Below the pieces are notes generated by a model, which ran no database searches, was not told the DNA's origin, and saw only the letters and a list, made by a program, of their open reading frames with translations. Both the position numbers and the translations under genes were made by a program. This document shows, one piece after another, positions 1 through 7,301 of a stretch of 13,587 bases of DNA. Positions within the stretch are counted from its first letter, which is position 1; each line of letters starts with the position of its first letter. Source of the stretch: an uncultured Blautia sp. (GTDB taxonomy: Bacteria; Bacillota; Clostridia; Lachnospirales; Lachnospiraceae). Location of the stretch: positions 1 to 13,587 of the forward strand of contig CAAFRY010000273.1 in assembly GCA_900765525.1 (NCBI GenBank), written 5' to 3'.

Positions 1-118
1 CGTTGTCGTCAATCGACGTAGCCACCGCTACGCCTCATTCCTCCGCCTTGCAGAATGAAAATTCATTCTACGTCATTATGCTGAAAATAAACGTGTCAGT
101 ACACTAGATATGAAAGGA
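1..118. other. Hairpin-rich non-coding sequence at window edge
   Basis: No gene is visible here. The sequence is dense in inverted repeats: GTAGC/GCTAC around 18-31, an eight-base stem AGAATGAA/TTCATTCT with an AA loop around 52-69, and GACGTAG near 15 pairing with CTACGTC near 68, so about 55 bases can fold as a closed unit. Such compact folds are typical of interspersed intergenic repeats or the end of a structured RNA or mobile element. The left part is cut by the window edge, so the identity stays open. That it is a dispersed repeat is inference only. Confidence 0.4.
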
Positions 119-150
119 ATTTCTTTGTACCTGTATTTATCTCATTGGAA

Positions 151-198
151 AACCTTGGCGATGGCGATTTTCGCTGACGCCAAGGTTGTTTCTATTTT
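151..198 (+). terminator. Strong stem-loop, probable intrinsic terminator
   Basis: AACCTTGGCG (151-160) pairs perfectly with CGCCAAGGTT (178-187), and the loop contains a further GCGA/TCGC pairing. A T-rich tract follows (188-198). This fits a Rho-independent terminator for a gene lying off the left edge, and it insulates the operon promoter that follows. The T tract is interrupted by G and C, so an attenuator-like or repeat-derived hairpin is also possible. Confidence 0.55.
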
Positions 199-258
199 GT
201 GGGGAATGAATTTTTTGTTTTACATATTGTAAAATCTAAGAGAAATTAAGATTTCTAT

Positions 259-287
259 TTGACAAACCAAACCTATAAGGCTAATAT
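259..287 (+). promoter_or_regulatory. Sigma-A type promoter of the envelope operon
   Basis: TTGACA (259-264, exact -35 consensus) is followed after exactly 17 bp by TAATAT (282-287, five of six to the -10 consensus). Transcription would begin near 294, leaving a leader of about 58 nt before the first start codon. It lies after the 151-198 stem-loop and before seven same-strand genes with no other convincing promoter seen, so it probably drives the whole cluster to the terminator at 7849-7893. Confidence 0.8.
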
Positions 288-351
288 AAAAGATAAACAA
301 AATATGTCAAATTATAACAAAACGATGAAGAAAAAATAAAGGTAAAAGAAA

Positions 352-1962
352 ATGGACGGATACCAGGAGAGGAAAAATGGCCGAACAAGGGCCAGAACCA
401 CTGCGCAGGGCAGCAGAGCTGCCGCCTATGGAGGGGAAAGCCGCAGCAGTGAAATCCATAGAAGAAAACAATACAGCAGCCAGTCCCATACCAGAACAGC
501 AGTTCCTGCTTCTGCCAGGGCAGAAGCCCGGCGGCAGAGAGCCCGTACCGGTACTTATGGCGGGGCCGGGACCAATGTGTATAGAACCACTCAGGCAAGA
601 ACCTCATCCAGGAGAAACAGAGAGTTAGACCAGCTTTTGGAAATGGAGGAAAAGAACCAGAAAGAATATGAGGAATATCTGGAACGAAAACGCAAAAGAG
701 AGGCGAAAAGGCGCAGAGAGGAATTGGCCCGGAAGCAAAGAAGAGCATTACTTGTGAAAGCGGCAGGTGTAATGCTCCTTTTTATGGTCTTTTTCTTTGG
801 TGTGTATAAATTGTTTTTCTCCAATCCGGTGCTGAAAAGGGTGACTGTAGAGGCAGGAACCAAGGACCTGAAGGTGGAAAATTTCCTGAAAAAGGATGTA
901 GACGCCGCATTTGTTACAGATGTATCGGAAGTGGACACCAGCCATGTGGGAGAGCAGAAAATTGTGCTGAAGGCTAAGGGAAAAGAAAGAACCTCTACAC
1001 TGATTGTGGAAGATACTAAGGCGCCCAAAGCAAAGGCTGACCCGCTGACTGTTGATGTGGATGCAAAGGTGGAAGCCAGCGAGCTGGTGACGGATATAGA
1101 GGACGCTACAGACGTAACATGCAGCTTTCAGGAACAGCCAAATCTGTCTAAGAAGGGTACGGTTTCTGCAGTGGTAGTCTTAACCGATGAGGGCGGCAAT
1201 CAGTCTCAGGTAGAAAGCGAGATTAAGGTTATCAATGACACTGAGGCCCCGGTTATAGACGGAGTGGCTCCTCTCACCGGGTTTATCGGAGAACCTGTTT
1301 CTTATAAAGCGGAAATCACGGTAACCGACAACTGTGACAGAGAGGTGGAACTGCAGGTGGATAACAGCGATGTAGACACTGAGAAAGAAGGCACTTATGA
1401 CGTACTTTATACAGCCACAGACCGGGCGGGAAACACAGCGGAAGCAGAGACTACCATTACGATGAAGGAAAAACCGGAGGACTTTGTAGAGCCGGAGGAG
1501 GTCTATGAGGAAGCCGATGCAGTGCTGGAGGAGATAACCACCGAAGATATGACTCTGAAGGAAAAAGCCAGGGCTATTTATGATTGGTGCAGGGATAATA
1601 TCGGCTATGTCAGTACCTCAGACAAAGACAGCTGGACTAACGGAGCCCACCAGGGCTTTACAGAGGGAGAGGGAGACTGCTTTGTTTTCTTTGCCACAGC
1701 CAAGGCTCTGCTGACAGAGGCTGGAATTCCCAATATAGATGTGGAGAAAAGCGATACCAGCCATTCCAGACATTATTGGAGTCTGGTGGATGTGGGCGAC
1801 GGATGGTACCATTTCGATACCACTCCCAGACAGGGTGGAGGAGAATTCTTCCTGAAAACAGACGAGGAAATTCTGAAATACTCCAAGGCCCATGACAACA
1901 GCCACATTTTTGATACCAGTTTGTATCCAGCTACACCTACCACGGACTCTACCGTTGAGTAG
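352..1962 (+). CDS. Membrane-anchored transglutaminase-like protein with Ig-like domains
   Basis: A 536-residue protein of type II topology. Residues 1-87 are Arg/Ser/Thr/Gln-rich, 88-131 are a Glu/Lys/Arg-rich likely coiled coil, and about 132-156 form one membrane segment after a basic RR. The outside part has Ig-like modules (about 159-220, 221-292, and 296-371 opening with DTEAP and closing near DRAGNTAEA), then a transglutaminase-like domain. Its catalytic triad is visible: Cys443 in GEGDCFVFFATAKAL, His474 in RHYWSLV and Asp489 in WYHFDTTP. This fold includes cysteine peptidases, amidases and crosslinking enzymes, so the reaction is not fixed by sequence. The ATG at 352 has a weak site (AAAGG). 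A stronger Shine-Dalgarno precedes an ATG at 377 in another frame, but only the 352 frame continues into the domains. It is first in the operon, 122 bp before the racemase gene, suggesting an envelope role linked to the dlt-like genes. Confidence 0.85.
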   Translation: MDGYQERKNGRTRARTTAQGSRAAAYGGESRSSEIHRRKQYSSQSHTRTAVPASARAEARRQRARTGTYGGAGTNVYRTTQARTSSRRNRELDQLLEMEEKNQKEYEEYLERKRKREAKRRREELARKQRRALLVKAAGVMLLFMVFFFGVYKLFFSNPVLKRVTVEAGTKDLKVENFLKKDVDAAFVTDVSEVDTSHVGEQKIVLKAKGKERTSTLIVEDTKAPKAKADPLTVDVDAKVEASELVTDIEDATDVTCSFQEQPNLSKKGTVSAVVVLTDEGGNQSQVESEIKVINDTEAPVIDGVAPLTGFIGEPVSYKAEITVTDNCDREVELQVDNSDVDTEKEGTYDVLYTATDRAGNTAEAETTITMKEKPEDFVEPEEVYEEADAVLEEITTEDMTLKEKARAIYDWCRDNIGYVSTSDKDSWTNGAHQGFTEGEGDCFVFFATAKALLTEAGIPNIDVEKSDTSHSRHYWSLVDVGDGWYHFDTTPRQGGGEFFLKTDEEILKYSKAHDNSHIFDTSLYPATPTTDSTVE

Positions 1963-1963
1963 A

Positions 1964-2048
1964 CCGCCTTTTGGGATAATGGCATACATATCCTTGCTTA
2001 GTGGGGATAGGTGAAGTCTGAATACGGGAAGTCCGGGACAGAAGGCGG
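1964..2048 (+). other. Possible structured intercistronic leader
   Basis: Between the transglutaminase and racemase genes, CCGCCTT (1964-1970) can pair with AAGGCGG (2042-2048), closing about 85 nt. Inside, TATCC (1989-1993) can pair with either GGATA at 1974-1978 or GGATA at 2005-2009; these pairings exclude each other. GAAGTC also occurs twice. No known riboswitch class was recognised and no T tract follows, so this is a weak structural proposal only. Confidence 0.2.
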
Positions 2049-2084
2049 AAAATGGGAACCGTGGAAAAGAGGAAGGAGGCTGTT

Positions 2085-2798
2085 ATGACCCTTGGAGTAA
2101 TCGGAGGCTTAGGCCCCATGGCCACAGCCGGATTTCTGGAGCTTGTTACCCAGATGACAGATGCAGGTACTGACCAGGAACATTTAAATATGATTATTTA
2201 CAGCGCTCCGGGAATCCCCGACAGGACGGCTTATATTCTTGGGCAGTCCGGGGAGAGCCCTGTAGGCCCTATGATTGATATAGGAAGAAAGCTTTGTGAA
2301 CAAGGAGCGGATTTTATCAGTATTCCTTGCATTACGGCCCACTATTTTCACAGAGAGCTGCAGGAGAGTATTTCCGTGCCTATCATCAATGCTATTTATG
2401 AGACGGGAATGGAAATCCAGAAGAATCAGATAGAAAAGGTGGGAATCCTGGCTACAGACGGTACTATACAGAGCAGGATTTTCCAAAACCAGCTGGAGGA
2501 CATGGGGATGGAGGTTTTGGTCCCCGGAGACACCGGTCAGCAGTATGTGATGGACATTATCTACAAGAATGTAAAAGCAGGAAAGGCGATAGAAATTGAA
2601 AAATTCCGGCAGGTTTCCCGGGAGCTGTTTTCCAGAGGCGCACAGATTCTTGTCCTGGGATGCACAGAGCTGTCTTCGGTGAAAAAAGAAATGCAGCTGA
2701 GGGAAGGGTACTTGGATGCCATGGAGGTGCTGGCCCAGAGGTCTGTTTTGCGATGCAAAGGAAAGCTGCGTAAGGAATATGAGAACTTAGTGTACTGA
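2085..2798 (+). CDS. Asp/Glu racemase family enzyme
   Basis: A 237-residue protein of the cofactor-independent aspartate/glutamate racemase family, which inverts the alpha carbon of an amino acid with two cysteines. Family marks are GGLGPMAT near the N-terminus, PCITAH carrying Cys82, and LGCTEL carrying Cys193, so both catalytic cysteines are present. The PC-x-TAH/GCTE pair is of the aspartate racemase/YgeA/RacX type rather than MurI. Start choice: GGAAGGAGG (2071-2079) sits five bases before ATG 2085, and the protein then begins MTLGVIGGLGP as family members do; the in-frame ATG at 2052 would add 11 unsupported residues. The adenylating enzyme starts 18 bp downstream, which suggests this enzyme supplies its D-amino acid. 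The family ranges over Asp, Glu, Lys, Orn, Arg and homoserine, so the substrate is not settled by sequence. Confidence 0.88.
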   Translation: MTLGVIGGLGPMATAGFLELVTQMTDAGTDQEHLNMIIYSAPGIPDRTAYILGQSGESPVGPMIDIGRKLCEQGADFISIPCITAHYFHRELQESISVPIINAIYETGMEIQKNQIEKVGILATDGTIQSRIFQNQLEDMGMEVLVPGDTGQQYVMDIIYKNVKAGKAIEIEKFRQVSRELFSRGAQILVLGCTELSSVKKEMQLREGYLDAMEVLAQRSVLRCKGKLRKEYENLVY

Positions 2799-2816
2799 TA
2801 CAGTAGGAGGAGAAAT

Positions 2817-4343
2817 ATGTTAAGAAATGTATTGGAATATCTGGAAGAAACTGTTCAGCGGTTTCCGGATAAAGTGGCCTTTGCCAATGAGTCCATGGGC
2901 ATGACTTTCCGGGAGGTATACCAAGGGGCCAGAAGCATAGGCTCCGGCCTTTTGGAGAAGGGCTATGGCAGAGAGCCGGTGGTTATCTATATGCAGAAAC
3001 ACCCTCATATGATTACAGCCTTCTGGGCTGTGGTTTACAGCGGCTGCTTCTATGTACCTATGGATGAGGAAATGCCTAAATTCCGGGCAGAATTAATTTT
3101 TCAGAATCTAAAGCCCAGAGCCGTTATCTGTGATGAGACTACTGCAGGACAGATGAAGGACTTCCCGGATTTTGACGGGGAAGTGCTGCTGTATGAGGAA
3201 ATTTCTCAGCACCCGGTGAGAGAGGAAGCTCTTGCTCAGGTGCGGCGCAGGGCCATTGACACAGACCCGGTATACATTGTGTTTACCTCCGGTTCTACCG
3301 GAGTTCCCAAGGGAGTGGCAGCCTGCCACAGGTCTGTGATTGATTATGTGGAGAGCCTGACAGAGGTACTGCAGGTGACGGAGGATTCCGTGTTTGCCAA
3401 CCAGACGCCTCTGTATTTTGATGCCTGTCTAAAGGAGCTGTTTTCCACCTTAAAGTATGGTGCTACCACTTATCTGGTGCCTAAGTCCCTGTTTATGTTC
3501 CCCATAAAGCTGGTGGAATTCTTAAATGAGTATAAGATAAACACAGTCTGCTGGGTAGTTTCCGCCCTTACCATGATTTCTTCCATGAAGACATTTGATA
3601 AGGTGAAGCCGGAATATCTGCATACCGTAGCCTTCGGAAGTGAAGTGTTTCCTATCAAGCAGTTTAATCTGTGGCGGCAGGCCCTTCCAAAGGCCAGGTT
3701 TATCAACCTTTACGGCCCTACCGAGGCTACCGGCATGAGCTGTTATTATGAGGTGGACCGGGAATTTCAGGAGGGAGACGCTATTCCTATAGGAAGACCT
3801 TTCAAGAACACAGAGATTTTGCTTTTAGATGAAAACAATCAGGTGCCGCCCCAGGGAGAACCGGGAGAAATGTGCATCAGAGGAACCGCCGTGACTTTGG
3901 GCTATTATAATAATTTTGAGAAGACCAATGAGGTCTTTGTACAGAACCCTTTAAATTCCAGCTATCATGAGCTGATTTACCGTACCGGAGATATTGGAAA
4001 ATTAAACCAGTACGGGGAACTGGTCTTTATATCCAGGAAGGATTACCAGATTAAGCACATGGGACACCGTATTGAGCTGGGAGAGATTGAGGTTCATGTA
4101 AACATGATTGAGGGCATTCACAGCGCATGCTGTATTTATGATAAAGAAAAGGAGAAAATCGTACTGTTCTATGTGGGAGAGACGGAGAAGAAAGCTCTGG
4201 TCACAGAATTAAAGAAAAAGCTTCCCCGCTATATGATTCCCAATCAAGTGTATGAGATTCCCCGGATGCCGCTGACAGCTAATGGAAAAATTGACAGAGT
4301 GAAGCTGAAAGAAATCAACGATGAGGAGAAAAGGAGAAAATAA
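2817..4343 (+). CDS. DltA-like amino-acid adenylating enzyme (divergent specificity pocket)
   Basis: A 508-residue stand-alone adenylation-domain protein, the length of DltA. It would activate an amino acid with ATP and load it onto the carrier protein encoded next. Core motifs in order: TSGSTGVPKG (157-166, phosphate loop), YFDACLKELF (Asp202 expected to bind the alpha-amino group), LYGPTEAT, GEMCIRG, YRTGDIGKL, RKDYQIKHMGHRIELGEIE (hinge region) and TANGKIDR with catalytic Lys491. The pocket is not that of standard DltA: by hand alignment, Lys206 stands at the site equivalent to PheA Trp239 (hydrophobic in DltA), and the DltA FCGEVLP segment reads FGSEVFP, so the Cys that helps select D-alanine is Gly274. 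It is therefore DltA-like, but D-Ala specificity is doubtful. AGGAGG at 2805-2810 sets the start; its stop lies two bases before the carrier gene's ATG. Confidence 0.9.
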   Translation: MLRNVLEYLEETVQRFPDKVAFANESMGMTFREVYQGARSIGSGLLEKGYGREPVVIYMQKHPHMITAFWAVVYSGCFYVPMDEEMPKFRAELIFQNLKPRAVICDETTAGQMKDFPDFDGEVLLYEEISQHPVREEALAQVRRRAIDTDPVYIVFTSGSTGVPKGVAACHRSVIDYVESLTEVLQVTEDSVFANQTPLYFDACLKELFSTLKYGATTYLVPKSLFMFPIKLVEFLNEYKINTVCWVVSALTMISSMKTFDKVKPEYLHTVAFGSEVFPIKQFNLWRQALPKARFINLYGPTEATGMSCYYEVDREFQEGDAIPIGRPFKNTEILLLDENNQVPPQGEPGEMCIRGTAVTLGYYNNFEKTNEVFVQNPLNSSYHELIYRTGDIGKLNQYGELVFISRKDYQIKHMGHRIELGEIEVHVNMIEGIHSACCIYDKEKEKIVLFYVGETEKKALVTELKKKLPRYMIPNQVYEIPRMPLTANGKIDRVKLKEINDEEKRRK

Positions 4344-4345
4344 TT

Positions 4346-4579
4346 ATGGAAGCATTATTAGAAATTTTAAAGGACCTGCACCCGGAAGTAGACTTTGATA
4401 CCTGTACCACACTGGTGGATGACAGAATCATTGATTCCTTTGATATTGTAACAATTATTTCTGAGATTAACGATGAGTATGACGTGGTGATTCCTGCAGA
4501 AGAGATTGTGCCGGAAAACTTTAATTCCGCCCAGGCTCTTTATAACCTGATTCTTCGTCTGGAAGACGAAGACGAGTAA
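4346..4579 (+). CDS. DltC-like aminoacyl carrier protein
   Basis: A 77-residue acidic carrier protein of the acyl/peptidyl carrier family. Ser31 in RIIDSFDIV is the expected attachment site for 4'-phosphopantetheine; canonical carriers read D-S-L/M/F at this point. The surrounding helical pattern and the length match DltC (about 78-80 residues). It should be loaded by the preceding adenylating enzyme and hand the aminoacyl group to the MBOAT protein encoded 11 bp downstream. The ribosome site AAGGAG (4331-4336) lies inside the end of the previous gene, so the two are probably translationally coupled. Confidence 0.92.
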   Translation: MEALLEILKDLHPEVDFDTCTTLVDDRIIDSFDIVTIISEINDEYDVVIPAEEIVPENFNSAQALYNLILRLEDEDE

Positions 4580-4590
4580 GGGGCGGCTCC

Positions 4591-6186
4591 ATGCTTTTTA
4601 CATCTTATAGTTTTATTGGATTTATTACTTTGGTGTTTATCCTTTATTACACTATTCCTAAGAAATGGCAGTGGCCTTTTCTGCTGCTTTCCAGCTATGT
4701 ATTTTATTTCATGGCCAGTCCGGCCTACTTGATTTTTATCGGGGTTACCACCGTGTCCACCTATTTGGTGAGCCGGAAGCTGGACGATTTACATAGGCAG
4801 CAGGAGGTTTACCTAAAGGAACATAAAGGAAGCATTACCAGAGAAGAGAAAAAAGCCTATAAGGCCCGGATGAAGGGAAGGCAGTGGAAGTGGCTGCTGG
4901 TCTGTCTGTTTTTTAATCTGGGAATCCTGGCTGTTTTGAAATATACGAATTTCACCATTGCCAACATTAATGGACTCCTTCAGGCTTTTCACAGCAGCAA
5001 AGAGCTTTCTTTTGTGAATATCATTGTACCCATGGGAATTTCTTTTTATACCTTCCAGACCATGGGATATATTATTGATGTGTACAGGGGAACCAGCAAG
5101 CCAGAGAAAAATATTTTTAAGCTGGCACTGTTTGTTTCCTTTTTCCCCCAGCTTGTACAGGGGCCTATCAGCAGGTTTAACGATTTGTCCAAGTCCCTGT
5201 TTGAGCAGCACGCTTTCGATACCAAAGTGGTGTCCTACGGTCTGTACAGGATTCTTTGGGGATACTTTAAGAAAATGATTGTGGCAGACCGGATTTTAGT
5301 GGCAGTCAATGAAATCATCCACAACCCGGATGTATACCAGGGCGGCTTTGTTTTTGTGGGTATGATGTTCTATGCTTTTGAACTATATGCGGACTTTACA
5401 GGAGGTATTGACATTACCATTGGTATTGCCCAGACCATGGGAATCACGGTAACAGAAAACTTCCGGCGTCCCTACCTGTCTAAGAACATTAAGGAATACT
5501 GGAACAGATGGCATATTACCATGGGTACCTGGTTTACGGATTATATTTTCTATCCGATTTCCGTGTGTAAGCCTATGCTGAAGCTGTCTAAATTTTCCAG
5601 GAATAAATTTGGGGATGTAATAGGAAAAAGAGTTCCCGTATACCTGTCTTCCTTTGTGGTGTGGTTTACCACCGGTATCTGGCACGGGGCCAGCTGGAAT
5701 TTTATTGTATGGGGACTTATGAACTTTGTGGTGATTATGATTTCCCAGGAGCTGGAGCCTCTTTACCGCAAATTCCACAGTCGGTTCCATGTGAAGGACA
5801 AAGCCTGGTACGGTGCCTTTGAGATTATCCGTACTGTTCTGCTGATGAGCGCTATCCGTACCTTTGACTGCTATAGAGACGTGCCTCTTACCTTTAAGAT
5901 GTATGGCAATATGTTTACCCACTTTGACATCAGGGCTCTCAATGGGGAAGCCTTTTTAGGGCTGGGATTAACCGGGGCTGATTATCTTTTGCTGTTTGTA
6001 TGTCTGATAATCATGGTGGCAGTAAGTCTGACAGAAGAGAAAAAGGGCAGTGTCCGGGATTTGCTTTACAGGGCCCCGGCAGCCTGGAAGTATGTGGCCT
6101 TCGGCGCTTTGCTGCTGGCGGTGCTTGTGTTTGGAGCTTACGGTATTGGCTATGACCAGAGCCAGTTTATTTACAATCAGTTTTAG
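4591..6186 (+). CDS. MBOAT family acyltransferase (DltB/AlgI-like)
   Basis: A 531-residue polytopic membrane protein of the MBOAT family. DltB members move the aminoacyl group from the carrier to the outer face for transfer to a polymer; AlgI/PatB members O-acetylate polysaccharides. Family marks: QGPISRF, EYWNRWHITMGTW with His308, and TGIWHGASWNFIVWG with the invariant active-site His365. The protein ends in FGAYGIGYDQSQFIYNQF, a C-terminus I associate with AlgI-like Clostridia proteins. It is over 100 residues longer than typical DltB (about 390-415), with a charged loop at about 61-97 and an extra C-terminal part with membrane helices. Placement between the carrier and a DltD-like gene favours aminoacyl transfer over acetylation. 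AAGGGG at 4578-4583 overlaps the carrier gene's stop. Confidence 0.9.
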   Translation: MLFTSYSFIGFITLVFILYYTIPKKWQWPFLLLSSYVFYFMASPAYLIFIGVTTVSTYLVSRKLDDLHRQQEVYLKEHKGSITREEKKAYKARMKGRQWKWLLVCLFFNLGILAVLKYTNFTIANINGLLQAFHSSKELSFVNIIVPMGISFYTFQTMGYIIDVYRGTSKPEKNIFKLALFVSFFPQLVQGPISRFNDLSKSLFEQHAFDTKVVSYGLYRILWGYFKKMIVADRILVAVNEIIHNPDVYQGGFVFVGMMFYAFELYADFTGGIDITIGIAQTMGITVTENFRRPYLSKNIKEYWNRWHITMGTWFTDYIFYPISVCKPMLKLSKFSRNKFGDVIGKRVPVYLSSFVVWFTTGIWHGASWNFIVWGLMNFVVIMISQELEPLYRKFHSRFHVKDKAWYGAFEIIRTVLLMSAIRTFDCYRDVPLTFKMYGNMFTHFDIRALNGEAFLGLGLTGADYLLLFVCLIIMVAVSLTEEKKGSVRDLLYRAPAAWKYVAFGALLLAVLVFGAYGIGYDQSQFIYNQF

Positions 6187-6200
6187 GAGGAAGGACTTAC

Positions 6201-7268
6201 ATGAAAGCAAAGAAATTTCCAAAATGGATTGCTCCTGTGGCTCTGTTTCTGGCGGTTATGCTTGTGATACTCTTTTTCCTGCAAAAGCTGCTGATGCCAA
6301 AGTATATGTCCGATATTGTGGAAGGAGCCCTGACGGAAGAATATTATCAGGAAACCACAGACCATGATGTGGTTTTTGTGGGAGACTGTGAGGTTTACGA
6401 AAATTTTTCACCTATTGAGCTGTACCGGGATTACGGAATTACCAGCTACATCAGAGGCAGTGCCCAGCAGCTTGTATGGCAGTCTTACTATATGCTGGAG
6501 GATACCCTGCGGTATGAAACGCCTAAGGTGGCGGTATTTAATGTGCTGGCTCTGAAGTACGACGAGCCTCAGAGTGAAGCTTATAACCGGATGACCATTG
6601 ACGGTATGAAGCTTTCCGGTTCTAAGCTGGGAGCCATAGAGGCTTCTATGACAGAGGAGGAAAACCTGCTGGATTATCTGTTCCCTATTCTTCGTTATCA
6701 TTCCCGGTGGTCAGATTTGTCCTGGGAAGATGTGAAGTATATGTTCCACAAGGATAAGATTTCTCACAACGGCTATTACATGCGTGTGGATGTAAGACCT
6801 GTGGACGGTTTTCCGGAACCGGATATTCTGGCGGATTACACTCTGGGAAGCAATGCGATGAAATATCTGGATATGATGCGCAAGCTGTGTGAGGAAAAGG
6901 GCGTGGAGCTGGTGCTGGTAAAATCCCCCAGCCTTTATCCCCACTGGTATGAGGAATGGGATGAGCAGATTGTAGATTACGCCCAGAAGTACGGGCTGGA
7001 TTACTTTAATTATGAAAAGCTGGCGGATGACATAGGAATTGATTACAATACAGACACCTATGACGCAGGACTTCATCTGAATCTGGACGGAGCAGAGAAG
7101 CTGTCAAAATATTTCGGGGCATATCTGAAAGAGAACTATGATTTAGAGGACCACAGAGAGGACCCGGAATATGCTCAGGTGTACCAGGAGAAAATCCGGT
7201 TTTACGAGGATATGAAAGAAGCTCAGTATAAGGAGCTGGAAGAATACGGAGAAATCGTCAGTTATTGA
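6201..7268 (+). CDS. DltD-like SGNH-family envelope protein
   Basis: A 355-residue protein with one N-terminal membrane segment (about 9-31), the rest expected outside. VVFVGDCEVYENFSP (Gly61-Asp62-Cys63) occupies the block I position of SGNH enzymes, and DAGLHLNLDG near the end (Asp288, His292) fits the block V Asp/His pair. DltD proteins carry GSSE at block I; here the nucleophile position appears to be Cys63. As last enzyme of a dlt-like set it would take part in attaching the amino acid to the envelope polymer. AGGAGGAAGG overlaps the MBOAT gene's stop and gives a firm start. A related view is a generic SGNH protein of acetylation loci; the neighbouring adenylating enzyme and carrier argue for the dlt-like reading. 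The C-terminal tail (about 318-355) is strongly charged and likely helical. Confidence 0.78.
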   Translation: MKAKKFPKWIAPVALFLAVMLVILFFLQKLLMPKYMSDIVEGALTEEYYQETTDHDVVFVGDCEVYENFSPIELYRDYGITSYIRGSAQQLVWQSYYMLEDTLRYETPKVAVFNVLALKYDEPQSEAYNRMTIDGMKLSGSKLGAIEASMTEEENLLDYLFPILRYHSRWSDLSWEDVKYMFHKDKISHNGYYMRVDVRPVDGFPEPDILADYTLGSNAMKYLDMMRKLCEEKGVELVLVKSPSLYPHWYEEWDEQIVDYAQKYGLDYFNYEKLADDIGIDYNTDTYDAGLHLNLDGAEKLSKYFGAYLKENYDLEDHREDPEYAQVYQEKIRFYEDMKEAQYKELEEYGEIVSY

Positions 7269-7301
7269 TGTAGTTTAGAGAAAAACAGGAGGAATAAAGA
7301 G

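Noticed and set aside
1955..1980. Promoter TTGAGT/GATAAT before the racemase
   Set aside because: The spacer is only 14 bp, too short for a sigma-A promoter, and it overlaps the end of the preceding gene.
2052..2084. Longer start for the racemase
   Set aside because: The 2085 start has a textbook ribosome site and gives the usual family N-terminus; the extra residues would be translated from that ribosome site itself.
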